Shown one piece after another: positions 1 to 8,782 of a stretch of DNA of 64,000 nucleotides; the stretch's first letter is position 1, and each line of letters opens with the position of its first letter. Made by a program: the position numbers and the translations under genes. The notes beneath the pieces were generated by a model, which searched no databases, was not told the origin of the DNA, and worked only from the letters and a program-made list of their open reading frames with translations. Origin of the DNA: Eubacterium sp. (GTDB taxonomy: Bacteria > Bacillota > Clostridia > Lachnospirales > Lachnospiraceae); the NCBI GenBank assembly GCA_021769425.1, contig JAETSX010000008.1, positions 1 through 64,000 of the forward strand. The letters run 5' to 3'.

Positions 1-2
1 AA

Positions 3-95
3 TATGTAAGAGAACAAGGACAAGAAAAAGAGTATAAGAAACTCTATCAAACCGTACTGGAGCCAAAACAGTTGAGCTTATGGGATTATATGTAG
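3..95 (+). CDS. C-terminal end of an unidentified protein (5' partial)
   Basis: The frame starting at base 3 is open from the window edge to a TAG at 93-95 and gives about 30 charged residues ending in QLSLWDYM. The gene starts outside the window. The fragment is too short to assign a family. It is followed at once by a strong hairpin that could end the transcript. Confidence 0.45.
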   Translation, partial: YVREQGQEKEYKKLYQTVLEPKQLSLWDYM

Positions 96-113
96 TGGAG
101 CCACCCTTCAGAT

Positions 114-136
114 ACCTCGCAGCTCTGCTGCGGGGT
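114..136 (+). terminator. Hairpin, possible terminator of the upstream gene
   Basis: A 10-bp stem (114-123 with 127-136, one G-T pair) closes a 3-base loop just after the stop at 95. Only a weak T-rich stretch follows, so termination is plausible but not certain. The rest of 137-373 is AT-rich, with a small TGACA/TGTCA hairpin near 220-240 and the promoter of the next gene. Confidence 0.4.
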
Positions 137-281
137 AGTTCATTATGTTTTGACACGATTATTTCATATTATAAATAAAGCTGCAATAAAAACAACCTTT
201 GAGACAAAAATAACACTTTTTTGACAAAAATGTCATTTTTCATTCCCTGCCTTACCCGTAACAGTGAAGTTGAAAATTCTC

Positions 282-310
282 TTGAAATCTGCCAGTTTCT
301 GGCTTAAAAT
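282..310 (+). promoter_or_regulatory. Sigma-A-type promoter of the LRR protein gene
   Basis: TTGAAA (282-287), a 17-base spacer and TAAAAT (305-310) lie about 60 bases before the ATG at 374. Confidence 0.45.
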
Positions 311-373
311 ATAGTAAGTAAGTTTTTGATTTTCATAGCGTATACTGATGGATGTCAGGCAGGAGGAGAAGAG

Positions 374-2740
374 ATGAAGTGGAGAAGAATATTATGCTTA
401 GGAATGGCGGCTGTATTGTCATGTTCCGGATTGCCCCAGACGGCAGTTTATGGGCAGGAGGTTTTAAGCAGGGCAGGCAGCATTGCAGACAGTAAGGAAG
501 ACTTTGCGATGAAACTGGATCAAAAGACGGATACTTATGTGATTGGCGGAATTTATCCCAGTGCGAGAGATTGCACAGAAGTCCGTATCCCTAACGAAAT
601 AGATGGGAAAAGAGTGAGTGCAGTGGGAGAAGAAGGCAATACAGGTGGACTGTTTTCTGATTGTCCCAATTTAGAGAAAGTGACTCTGCCGGATGGAATT
701 GAAAAGATTGGAGACAATGTTTTTAAAAATTGTGAGGCGCTTACAGAGATTAATTTGCCGGGAGGCCTGAAAAGTATCGGGAAGAATGCATTTACTGGCT
801 GTGAAAAGCTGGAAAAATTAGAATTGAAGGAAGGCCTTGAGAGTATCGGAGAAAGCGCATTTTCCAGTTGTAAGGGATTAAAAGAAGCGATATTGCCGGG
901 AAGCCTGGCGCGGATAGAGAATGATGCTTTTATTGCCTGCACCAGCCTGGAACGCGTAACTCTTTCTGAGGGGCTGAAAGAGATTGGGCAGCATGCTTTT
1001 GATCGCTGCACCAGTTTAGAATCCCTGGAATTGCCGGAGGGCTTGGAAAAGATAGAGTGGACTGCATTCCAGGAGTGCAGCAGCCTGACGACTGTTAATT
1101 TTCCAGATACATTAAAGACAATAGGGAGTATGGCTTTTTCCCTGACGAATTTGAACGAGGTTTCATTGCCGGAGGGATTCGAAGAGCCGGATGGCAATCC
1201 ATTTACATACTGCAGGAATCTGTCTGAGATTACCATGCGCGCGGACGGCGGGATAGGAACGTATTGTCTGGTGGAGAATGATGCGTTAATGAATAAGGAT
1301 AAAACCAGGCTGATTACTTATCCGGGGAAAAAACCAGGAGAATATGTGATACCGGATTCAGTGACTACGTTTGCGTCCGGTGCGTTTTATGGATGTGATG
1401 GGCTGACGAAACTTACAATTCCTGCAGGGTTTACAGCAATAGGCATAAGTTTGATTCCTTTTGACAGCTGTAAGTCGGTTTTGGAATTTGCAGTAGCGGA
1501 GGATAACCCGGATCTTAAGTCGGTGGATGGATTTATTTTGAACAAAGAGGGAAGTACGCTTTATGCGTCGCCTAACGGCCGGGAAATGCTAATAATCCCG
1601 GAAGGAGTAAGAACTGTGGGATATGCCGCAGTATACAATAGGGAAGGAAAATATTTGGAGGTTCCGTCCAGCGTGAAAGAAATTGAATGCAATTTGGACG
1701 AGTATCGGGATAAGGATTTCTGGATGATTGTAATAAAAGACAGCTATGCAGAGACGTATGCTAAGGAAAATAATATTCCTTATATTTATAAAGGCGATCC
1801 CCTTCCAGATCCCACTCCGACGCCAACTCCGCCGGATCCGGATGACCCAACGGATCCCACCCCGACGCCAACTCCGCCGGATCCGGAACAGCCGACAGAT
1901 CCCACTCCGACGCCAACCCCGCCGAATCCGGATGACCCAGCGGATCCCGCTCCGACGCCAACTCCGCCCGATAATGGGAACTGCAGCCATAGTTATAAGG
2001 AAACCGAACTGCGGAAGGCAGACTGCAGAGTCGGCGGGGCAGCGCTCTGCGTATGCCAGAAATGCGGCCGCCGGTATATCAAAGATACGCCGGCATTAGG
2101 ACATGATTTTGAAGAGCAGACAGAGAAAAAAGCTTCTTTTAAAAAAGACGGAATCATTCGGGATATTTGTAAGGTCTGCGGAAAAGAGGGAGAGAAATCC
2201 AGTATCAGCGGAGTGGAAAAGGTAAAGCTTTCTGATACGGAATTTGAGTGGAATGGAAGCGTAAACAGGCCTTCTGTGCTGGTAAGGGATCGAAAAGGCA
2301 ATGAACTGGCAGAAGGGGAGGACTATACCGTAGATTTCTCAGGATGCAAAGCAGGCGTGGGCAGTTATAATGTGAAAGTGAATTTCCAGGGGGATTATAC
2401 AGGAGCGGTAAACAGAAGCTATAAGGTTTATCCTAAAGCAACCTCCATTACGAAAGTGACAAAGAAATCCAAAGGATTCACATTGAAATGGAAGAAACAG
2501 GACAAAGAAACAAACGGATACGAAATTCAGTATTCCACAAATAAAAGTTTCACTGAAAAAACTACTAAGACAGTTTTGATCAAGAAAACTAAAACTACCA
2601 GTAAGACGGTCAGCAAACTGAAAGGAAATAAGAAATATTATCTCAGAATCCGCACCTATAAGACGGTGAAAGTGAATAATAAATCCCGAAAGATGTATTC
2701 TGACTGGTCTAAGACAAAAGAAGTAAGGACAAAAAAATAA
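374..2740 (+). CDS. Secreted BspA-like leucine-rich-repeat protein with Pro-rich linker
   Basis: 788-residue surface or secreted protein. The start at ATG 374 is preferred over an upstream in-frame codon because AGGAGGAG sits just before it and a signal peptide follows (Lys/Arg, then a hydrophobic stretch, cleavage near residue 27). Residues about 60-460 are repeats of the BspA/LRR_5 type, each with patterns such as GLKSIGKNAF and FSSCKGL. A linker has about four copies of a 15-residue unit (DPTPTPTPPDPDDPT type). A Cys-rich stretch follows with CxxCG pairs (possible metal site), then an Ig-like segment and a Lys/Thr-rich fibronectin-III-like C-terminus. No sortase signal is visible. BspA-type proteins often bind host or bacterial surfaces; that role is inferred here. 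Confidence 0.85.
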   Translation: MKWRRILCLGMAAVLSCSGLPQTAVYGQEVLSRAGSIADSKEDFAMKLDQKTDTYVIGGIYPSARDCTEVRIPNEIDGKRVSAVGEEGNTGGLFSDCPNLEKVTLPDGIEKIGDNVFKNCEALTEINLPGGLKSIGKNAFTGCEKLEKLELKEGLESIGESAFSSCKGLKEAILPGSLARIENDAFIACTSLERVTLSEGLKEIGQHAFDRCTSLESLELPEGLEKIEWTAFQECSSLTTVNFPDTLKTIGSMAFSLTNLNEVSLPEGFEEPDGNPFTYCRNLSEITMRADGGIGTYCLVENDALMNKDKTRLITYPGKKPGEYVIPDSVTTFASGAFYGCDGLTKLTIPAGFTAIGISLIPFDSCKSVLEFAVAEDNPDLKSVDGFILNKEGSTLYASPNGREMLIIPEGVRTVGYAAVYNREGKYLEVPSSVKEIECNLDEYRDKDFWMIVIKDSYAETYAKENNIPYIYKGDPLPDPTPTPTPPDPDDPTDPTPTPTPPDPEQPTDPTPTPTPPNPDDPADPAPTPTPPDNGNCSHSYKETELRKADCRVGGAALCVCQKCGRRYIKDTPALGHDFEEQTEKKASFKKDGIIRDICKVCGKEGEKSSISGVEKVKLSDTEFEWNGSVNRPSVLVRDRKGNELAEGEDYTVDFSGCKAGVGSYNVKVNFQGDYTGAVNRSYKVYPKATSITKVTKKSKGFTLKWKKQDKETNGYEIQYSTNKSFTEKTTKTVLIKKTKTTSKTVSKLKGNKKYYLRIRTYKTVKVNNKSRKMYSDWSKTKEVRTKK

Positions 2741-2753
2741 CAATAATACGTGA

Positions 2754-2790
2754 CAGTTCGGCCCAGGACTTTGCACTTGCTGCAAAGTCT
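2754..2790. repeat. Dispersed palindrome family 1, copy a (partial)
   Basis: Contains the core GGACTTTGCA, a short loop and TGCAAAGTC, preceded by CAGTTCGGCCC. The same core occurs at 30948-31085 and 33800-33850. This copy has lost the right-hand outer arm. It lies between two genes and has no T-tract, so it is not a standard terminator. Confidence 0.7.
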
Positions 2791-2826
2791 GTACCTTAAG
2801 GGAATAAAAATACAAATGTTCTCCGG

Positions 2827-2855
2827 TTGCTATCAGGGAAAGATGATGTTATAAT
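2827..2855 (+). promoter_or_regulatory. Sigma-A-type promoter of the NlpC/P60 gene
   Basis: TTGCTA (2827-2832), a 17-base spacer and a perfect TATAAT (2850-2855), about 80 bases before the ATG at 2934. Confidence 0.6.
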
Positions 2856-2933
2856 CACCTTGTACGAGAAATTCAGGCAGAGGTTTCCCGCTGCTTGCAG
2901 ATACAACGAGAGTCATTCAGAAAGGAGATTTGC

Positions 2934-4202
2934 ATGAGAAGAAAGAGACTGGCAGCGGCAGTGCTGGTGATTGTCATGGGAATGTCACAATTTTCCGTAG
3001 CGATGGCGGACAAGAAGTCCGACGCGGAACAGAAGAAGAAAGAGGCGGAAGCCAACCTGAAGTCGAAACAGAGTGAGATTAACAGGATAGAGGAACAGCA
3101 GGAACAGCTGCGCAGTGAGATTAATGAATTGGACGCTGAACTGGTAAACGTTATGATTGAGCTGTCCACGCTGGAAGAAGAACTTGCAGTGAAGGAAGAT
3201 GAATTGGAGCAGACGAAAGCGGATCTGGAACAGGCTAAGACAGATGAGCAGAATCAATATGAAGCCATGAAGCTGCGGATTCGTTTTATGTACGAAAAGG
3301 GCGATACCGCAATGCTGACCAGTTTGCTGGAATCAGGAAGCATTGCAGATCTGTTGAACCGCGTGGAGTATGTCAATGAAGTTTATTCCTATGACAGAGA
3401 GCTTCTGACGGAATATCAGAATACCAAAGAACAGGTGGCGGCGTTAGAGAAGCAGCAGGAAGAAGAGATTCAGGCCCTTGAAGTAAAGCATCAGGAATAT
3501 CAGGTGGCAAAGGAAAACTTCGAGACAACGATTGCGCAGAAGAAAGATGAAGTGGGAGATTTCCAGAATAAGCTGGCGGCGGCGCAGGAACTGGCAGCCA
3601 AATATCAGGATACCATCAATGCCCAGGAAACAATTATCGCCCAGGAAAATGAGCGGATTGAGCGGGAACGGAGAGAACAGGAGCGAAGAGAGCAGGAGCA
3701 GCGTGCGGCAGCGGCAGCAGCGGCAGCGGCCAGCAGAGCCAGCAGCAATTCCGGCGGAAACAGTCTCAGTGATTCTGCCGGCAGTTCTTCCGGAGGCGGT
3801 TCTTCTGACAGCGGCTCCGGAGGCGGGGGCAATAAGAATCCTGGTTACAGTACAGGAGTCAGCGGAAGCGCAGTAGTGAACTATGCATTGAATTTTGTAG
3901 GGAATCCTTATGTATGGGGCGGGAAAGACCCTAATACCGGAGCGGACTGCAGCGGATTTACCAGTTATGTGTATGCCCATTTCGGAATCAGCATTCCCAG
4001 TTATTCCTATTCCCAGCGTTCCGTGGGTCAGGAAGTGAGTTATTCCAATGCCCAGGCGGGAGATTTGATTTGTTATGCCGGACATGTGGCAATCTATATG
4101 GGAAATGGGCAGATTGTCCATGCAAAGGGAACAGCATATGGAATTGTGGCTTATGACAATGCAACCTATCGTCCCATTATCACGGTGCGCAGGGTACTGT
4201 AG
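2934..4202 (+). CDS. Secreted coiled-coil NlpC/P60 peptidoglycan endopeptidase
   Basis: 422-residue cell-wall hydrolase of the CwlO/PcsB type. ATG 2934 follows AAAGGAG. A signal peptide (about 1-25, ending AMA) leads into a long coiled coil (about 27-265, Glu/Gln/Lys-rich). Next come an Ala run, a Ser/Gly-rich linker (about 265-310) and an NlpC/P60 domain. The catalytic set is visible: Cys339 in GADCSGF, His384 in GHVAIYMG and His396 in IVHAK. Members cut the peptide stem of peptidoglycan between D-Glu and the diamino acid. The coiled coil usually mediates regulation by FtsEX; no ftsEX is present nearby. The gene has its own promoter. Confidence 0.9.
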   Translation: MRRKRLAAAVLVIVMGMSQFSVAMADKKSDAEQKKKEAEANLKSKQSEINRIEEQQEQLRSEINELDAELVNVMIELSTLEEELAVKEDELEQTKADLEQAKTDEQNQYEAMKLRIRFMYEKGDTAMLTSLLESGSIADLLNRVEYVNEVYSYDRELLTEYQNTKEQVAALEKQQEEEIQALEVKHQEYQVAKENFETTIAQKKDEVGDFQNKLAAAQELAAKYQDTINAQETIIAQENERIERERREQERREQEQRAAAAAAAAASRASSNSGGNSLSDSAGSSSGGGSSDSGSGGGGNKNPGYSTGVSGSAVVNYALNFVGNPYVWGGKDPNTGADCSGFTSYVYAHFGISIPSYSYSQRSVGQEVSYSNAQAGDLICYAGHVAIYMGNGQIVHAKGTAYGIVAYDNATYRPIITVRRVL

Positions 4203-4230
4203 CATATGAAAGAAAGAAGGAAGATTATCT

Positions 4231-4668
4231 ATGGAAATAAAAACATTGCAGAATGATATGATAGCGGCGATGAAGGCTAAGAATAAGGGCAGAAAGGATG
4301 CAATTTCGGCATTGGTTTCTGCCGTGAAGAAAGCAGCCATTGATGAGGGCTGCCGGGAGGATATCCCGGAATCTTTAGTGGATCGGGTGATTTTAAAGGA
4401 ATTAAAGACGGCAAAAGAGCAGCTTGACACTTGTCCGGCGGAACGGACAGATTTGCTGGAAGAATATCAGCTTCGGCATGATGTCATCAAAGAATACGCT
4501 CCCGCCCTGATGTCCGAAGAGGAAGTGAAATCTTACATCATGGAGAAATTTGCAGAAGTGGTCGCTACAAAGAATAAAGGCCAGATTATGAAAGCAGTTA
4601 TGGCAGAATTAAAGGGCAAAGCTGACGGAAAAGTAATTAATCAGGTAGTGGCAGATTTATGCAAATAG
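4231..4668 (+). CDS. yqeY: GatB/YqeY domain protein
   Basis: 145 residues, the normal length for the YqeY family, whose fold matches the tRNA-binding tail of the amidotransferase subunit GatB. Conserved features include the Lys-rich N-terminus (MIAAMKAKNKGRKDAISAL) and the C-terminal GQIMKAVMAELKGKADGK segment. The exact role is unknown; a tRNA-related function is usually assumed. It starts 28 bases after the NlpC gene with GAAAGAAGG upstream, and is followed 9 bases later by cca, so the two are probably co-transcribed. Confidence 0.85.
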   Translation: MEIKTLQNDMIAAMKAKNKGRKDAISALVSAVKKAAIDEGCREDIPESLVDRVILKELKTAKEQLDTCPAERTDLLEEYQLRHDVIKEYAPALMSEEEVKSYIMEKFAEVVATKNKGQIMKAVMAELKGKADGKVINQVVADLCK

Positions 4669-4677
4669 GAGATTGAC

Positions 4678-6015
4678 ATGACAATACAGTTACCGGAAAA
4701 AGTAAAGTTTATAATAGATACGCTGACAGAAGCAGGATATGAGGCTTATGCGGTGGGAGGCTGCGTGAGGGACTCCATTTTGGGGCGGCGGCCGGAGGAT
4801 TGGGACATCACAACCTCCGCTTCCCCCAAGCAGGTGAAAACGCTTTTTCCAAGGACTGTAGATACAGGAATCCGGCATGGGACGGTTACAGTGCTCTGTG
4901 ACAGAGAAGGTTTTGAAGTGACCACGTACCGGATTGACGGAGAATACGAAGACAAGAGGCATCCGAAGGAGGTTATTTTCACCTCGGATTTAATGGAAGA
5001 TTTAAAGCGCAGGGATTTTACCATCAATGCAATGGCCTATAATGAGCAGGATGGGCTGATTGACGCATTTGACGGTATAGGGGATTTGAAACGAAAGCAG
5101 ATACGCTGCGTGGGTAATCCGGCGGAGCGTTTTACGGAAGATGCCCTGCGATTAATGCGGGCCGTAAGGTTTGCAGCCCAGCTTGGGTTTTCGATAGAAG
5201 AAGAGACCAGGGAAATGATCCCACGCCTGGCGCAGAATCTTGCTGAAGTCAGTGCGGAGCGGATTCAAACGGAGCTGGTCAAGTTACTGGTGTCCGATCA
5301 TCCGGAGAAGATGCGCACTCTGTATGAAACAGGAATTACCCGTGTGATTCTGCCGGAATTTGACGCAATGATGATAACGCCCCAGAATAACCAGCACCAC
5401 TGTTATAATGTGGGAGAGCATACTATAGCGGCCCTGACGCATATCAGAAAAGACAGGACGCTTCGTCTGACCATGCTTCTGCATGATGTGGCCAAGCCTG
5501 TGTGCAAGAGCGTGGATGAAGAAGGAATCTATCATTTTTACGGACATCCCAAACGGGGTGCGGAGATGGCGAAAGAGATTCTGCAGCGCTTAAAGTTTGA
5601 CAATGATACCATTGCTGAGGTGACAGTGTTGATTACCTGGCATGATCACAGGCCGCTGTTGGAGGAAGCGAACATCCGGCATGCCATGCATCAGATCGGG
5701 GCGGAGCATTTACCGGCTCTTTTTGAGGTGAAACGAGCGGATACACTGGCCAAAAATCAATATAAACGACAGGAAAAGCTGGACTATCTTGCAGAATATC
5801 AGAGGATATATCAGGAGATTATGGAGAAAAACCAATGTCTGACCTTAAAGGAGCTTGCAGTGAAGGGCGATGATTTGATAGAGCTTGGAATGAAGCCTGG
5901 CAAAGAACTGGGGGAAGTATTAGAAAAAATGCTGCAGCACGTATTGAATGTGCCGGAGGACAATACCAGAGAAAAGTTGTTAAAATTGCTGAAAACAGAG
6001 AGAAAATCAGAATAG
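4678..6015 (+). CDS. cca: CCA tRNA nucleotidyltransferase
   Basis: 445-residue class II nucleotidyltransferase that adds or repairs the 3' CCA end of tRNAs. The head domain shows GGCVRD (27-32) and the metal-binding Asp pair in EDWD (41 and 43), followed by RRDFTINAMAYN, the flexible loop and the nucleotide-selecting neck (EDALRLMRAVRF). The C-terminal half carries an HD-type domain with LHDVAKP and HDHRP, as in longer bacterial CCA enzymes. The ATG follows GGAGATTGAC closely after yqeY. Confidence 0.93.
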   Translation: MTIQLPEKVKFIIDTLTEAGYEAYAVGGCVRDSILGRRPEDWDITTSASPKQVKTLFPRTVDTGIRHGTVTVLCDREGFEVTTYRIDGEYEDKRHPKEVIFTSDLMEDLKRRDFTINAMAYNEQDGLIDAFDGIGDLKRKQIRCVGNPAERFTEDALRLMRAVRFAAQLGFSIEEETREMIPRLAQNLAEVSAERIQTELVKLLVSDHPEKMRTLYETGITRVILPEFDAMMITPQNNQHHCYNVGEHTIAALTHIRKDRTLRLTMLLHDVAKPVCKSVDEEGIYHFYGHPKRGAEMAKEILQRLKFDNDTIAEVTVLITWHDHRPLLEEANIRHAMHQIGAEHLPALFEVKRADTLAKNQYKRQEKLDYLAEYQRIYQEIMEKNQCLTLKELAVKGDDLIELGMKPGKELGEVLEKMLQHVLNVPEDNTREKLLKLLKTERKSE

Positions 6016-6087
6016 AATCCGACCCTTTCACATATGATAGAAAGACACAGGAAATAAGCCTGTGAATATCATGGTGGAGGGGTTTAT

Positions 6088-7086
6088 GTGTATAATCGAG
6101 AAAATCTGATTTTGGAACAATATCCTTTTGAAGTGAGGCAGACGGTAAAAGGAAGAGGCGCATTGATTTGTGATACGGATAAGGGCCTGAAAATATTAAA
6201 GGAATATAAAGGCTCCGAAGGAAGGGCAGATTTCCTGTATGGTCTGCTGCAGTTTTTGAAGAATCATGGACAAGAACGGATTGATTGTATCGTAAAGACC
6301 GAGGATGCCAAAACCATAGCCAGAGATGTGGACGGAACTGCCTATATGGTAAGAGATTGGTATGAAGGCAGGGAATGCGATACCAAGAGCCGGGACGATA
6401 TTTTAAAGTCCATCCGGCAGTTAGCCGATATACATAATGTTCTCAGGGAGTTTCCAAAGGAGATACCGGAGTATCTTCAGGTGAGGGAGCATACCTTATT
6501 GGAAGAAAATGAGAGGCATACGAGGGAATTAAAAAAAGTCCGTAATTTCATCTTTTCCAGGAAAAAGAAGACGGATTTTGAGATGGAATTTTTAAAAAGC
6601 TTTGATCAGTTTTACGGAGAGGCCATGGATGTGGTGAAACTGCAGCAGCAGGAGCTTAAGAGAGAGGAAGAGGACGGCGGGAAAGAAGGCATTTACGGAA
6701 TCTGTCATGGAGATTACAACCAGCATAATGTGCTGTTTTCCAGGCAGGGGATTGCAGTGCTGAATTTTGAGAAAGCCTCTTATGATATCCAGGTGTCGGA
6801 TCTTGGTAATTTTATGCGCAAAATTATGGAAAAGCATAACTGGAATATGGGCCTGGGCATGGATATGCTGAGCGCATACCATAAAGTCAGAGCTTTAAGC
6901 GGACAGGAGATGAAGCAGCTCTATATCCGCCTGGCTTATCCGGAAAAATTCTGGAAGATTGCAAATCACTATTTTAATGCCAGCAAAGCCTGGGTATGCG
7001 GGAGAAATCTGGAAAAACTGGAGAAGTTCATTTCCCAGAATGAAGCCAGGGAAAGCTTTCTGCATTTGATGTCTGAGGAAGCCTGA
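6088..7086 (+). CDS. CotS-family spore coat protein (kinase-like fold)
   Basis: 332 residues related to the CotS/CotI/YsxE group, which have an aminoglycoside-phosphotransferase-like fold and are found in spore coats. The visible kinase-like core is CHGDYNQHNVLF (catalytic loop) followed by LNFEKASYDIQVSDLGNFMRK. In this region the usual DFE/DFD metal motif reads NFE, so the catalytic Asp is altered and activity is uncertain. The start is GTG 6088 with GGTGGAGG upstream; the overlapping ATG at 6086 stops after seven codons. CATATGATA at 6031-6039 matches a sigma-K-like -10, but no clear -35 was found. Confidence 0.8.
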   Translation: MYNRENLILEQYPFEVRQTVKGRGALICDTDKGLKILKEYKGSEGRADFLYGLLQFLKNHGQERIDCIVKTEDAKTIARDVDGTAYMVRDWYEGRECDTKSRDDILKSIRQLADIHNVLREFPKEIPEYLQVREHTLLEENERHTRELKKVRNFIFSRKKKTDFEMEFLKSFDQFYGEAMDVVKLQQQELKREEEDGGKEGIYGICHGDYNQHNVLFSRQGIAVLNFEKASYDIQVSDLGNFMRKIMEKHNWNMGLGMDMLSAYHKVRALSGQEMKQLYIRLAYPEKFWKIANHYFNASKAWVCGRNLEKLEKFISQNEARESFLHLMSEEA

Positions 7087-7098
7087 GGAGGGATTAAG

Positions 7099-8364
7099 AT
7101 GCAAAAGAGAAAAATTTTTTTTATTTTCATAGCGGCATGCCTGATACTGCTGCTGGCCGGATGCGGCGGAGGAGGGAAAGGAAAGATTACCGACGGCAGG
7201 GAATCCCTGAAGGGAAAGGAAGAGTCCTATATCGAAGAGGTGGAAATTCTGAAAGAAACCGATAAGCTGTATATCGTCACCGCCGTTGACACAGAGCGGA
7301 GCATTATCACACTGCAGGACTGGGACACCACAAGAGAGAAGCCTTTTAACTACACCGGCGCAACTTATTTTAAAGGAAAATACGGAGATAATCTGACAGT
7401 AAACCAGATTTCGGTGGGAGAACTGGTGACAGTGGAACGAAGAGGGGAAACCCTTGTGAACGTTCAGATTTCCGATGAAGTATTTTCTTATGATGATCTT
7501 TATAATTTTACCCTGGATTTGACCAAACAGACGTTAAGCGTAGGCGGCAGCACCTATTTCTTTGACGATAAAGTGTCTGCTTATCATGGAAACAGCAAGA
7601 TATCTCTGTCGGAAATCAGCGAACAGGACACCATCTGCCTGCGGGGGATTGATAAGCAGATTTATACCATCCAGGTATTGGCAGGCCACGGAACCGTAGC
7701 GCTTGAGAACACCGACATTTTCCAGGGCGGCTATATCACCATTGGGAATCTGATTTCCATGAAAATCGTTCCCCAGATGAGGATCGAAGTGGCGGAGGGC
7801 GCTTATCTTCTGGCCGTTGCCAACGACGGCTACGGCGGCAGCCGGGAAATTACCGTGGAAGCCAACCAGGTAACTACCGTGGATTTGAACGAGCTGAAGG
7901 GCGAGGGCCCCCAGTCCTGCCAAATCCAGTTTAAAGTGGAGCCCGCAAACACAGAAGTCTATCTGGACGGCGAAAGGCTTGACATCAGCAAAGCCGTAGA
8001 AGTCCGCTACGGCACCCACCGCCTGACTGCCAAAGCCGAAGGCTACGAGGAATGGAGCCGAATCCTTATCGTAAATTCCAAAACAGCGGAGCTTACCATC
8101 AAATTGACGGATAAAAGCTCAGATGAGACGATCTCCACTTCAAATCCGCCCGGCAGCAATAATAATAACAATAATAATAATAACAGCAATAATAGCAGGA
8201 ACAATAACACCAATAGTAGCAGCAACACAAATAATAACAACAATAATAACAACAATAATAACAATAATAGCAACAATAATAGCAACAATAATAACAATAA
8301 TAATAGCAACAATAATAACAATAATAACAACAATGTAACCGGCGGAAATGCTGCCAGGCGTTGA
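7099..8364 (+). CDS. Lipoprotein with PEGA domain and poly-Asn tail
   Basis: 421 residues. A lipobox (LLAGC, Cys22) shows it is a membrane-anchored lipoprotein. Residues about 45-270 are a beta-rich region of unknown function. Residues about 275-340 fit a PEGA domain (VYLDGERLD, GTHRLTAKAEGY), a small beta-sandwich common in surface proteins. The last 70 residues are almost only Asn with scattered Ser, coded by AAT/AAC/AGC triplets (about 8155-8335), which is unstable simple-sequence DNA. It starts 12 bases after the cotS-like gene with GAGGAGGG upstream and is probably in the same operon. Confidence 0.8.
   Translation: MQKRKIFFIFIAACLILLLAGCGGGGKGKITDGRESLKGKEESYIEEVEILKETDKLYIVTAVDTERSIITLQDWDTTREKPFNYTGATYFKGKYGDNLTVNQISVGELVTVERRGETLVNVQISDEVFSYDDLYNFTLDLTKQTLSVGGSTYFFDDKVSAYHGNSKISLSEISEQDTICLRGIDKQIYTIQVLAGHGTVALENTDIFQGGYITIGNLISMKIVPQMRIEVAEGAYLLAVANDGYGGSREITVEANQVTTVDLNELKGEGPQSCQIQFKVEPANTEVYLDGERLDISKAVEVRYGTHRLTAKAEGYEEWSRILIVNSKTAELTIKLTDKSSDETISTSNPPGSNNNNNNNNNSNNSRNNNTNSSSNTNNNNNNNNNNNNNSNNNSNNNNNNNSNNNNNNNNNVTGGNAARR
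8155..8335 (+). repeat. AAT/AAC/AGC trinucleotide tract in lipoprotein gene
   Basis: About 60 triplets, nearly all AAT or AAC with some AGC/AGT, coding the poly-Asn/Ser tail. Length changes in multiples of three would keep the frame, so the tail can vary without killing the gene. Confidence 0.9.
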
Positions 8365-8375
8365 GCCAAAAGAAA

Positions 8376-8401
8376 TGCAGCCAACAATTTTGCCGGCTGC
8401 A
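8376..8401 (+). terminator. Weak hairpin after the lipoprotein gene
   Basis: TGCAGCC (8376-8382) pairs with GGCTGCA (8395-8401). No T-tract follows, so this is only a possible transcript end. Confidence 0.3.
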
Positions 8402-8456
8402 GCATCATAATCTGCAGCGGTTTTCAGAAGAATTTATGGTATTTGGATGCAGACGG

Positions 8457-8503
8457 AAATACAGGATTGTCTTTTCATACACAAACTGGGCAATCCTGTA
8501 TTT
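8457..8503. repeat. 13-bp inverted repeat in intergenic region 8365-8782
   Basis: AAATACAGGATTG (8457-8469) and its perfect complement (8491-8503) enclose 21 bases. The right arm and following bases resemble 15186-15227. Downstream (about 8528-8600) a roughly 45-base unit containing CCAAAGAATGG occurs twice. No convincing gene lies in this 417-base gap apart from the pgm promoter. Confidence 0.6.
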
Positions 8504-8653
8504 CCTGCGTATCGAAATATAAATTAGGCCGTCCGTTCCCAAAGAATGGAAACTATGCATTCCCGAATCGCCGTCCGTCTCCAAAGAATGGGAACTATGC
8601 AGCCCCGAAATCCAAAAATCCCCCTTGAAATCCAGAATTTTCCCAAAAAACAG

Positions 8654-8682
8654 TTGAGAAATTCCCCCTCTTGAAGTATGAT
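8654..8682 (+). promoter_or_regulatory. Sigma-A-type promoter of phosphoglucomutase
   Basis: TTGAGA (8654-8659), a 17-base spacer and TATGAT (8677-8682), about 100 bases before the ATG. Confidence 0.55.
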
Positions 8683-8782
8683 AAAAGCAGCAGATTTTCA
8701 TCCATGCATTTTATCTGAAATTGCATGAAATCACCGCGGCCCAAACCGCCGCACTGCAGAAACAAAAACGAGGAGGATTAAA

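Noticed and set aside
3532-3876. Arg-rich plus-strand frame inside the NlpC/P60 gene
   Set aside because: Out-of-frame reading of the coiled-coil coding region.
8043-8408. Minus-strand poly-Leu frame
   Set aside because: Shadow of the AAT/AAC tract of the lipoprotein gene.
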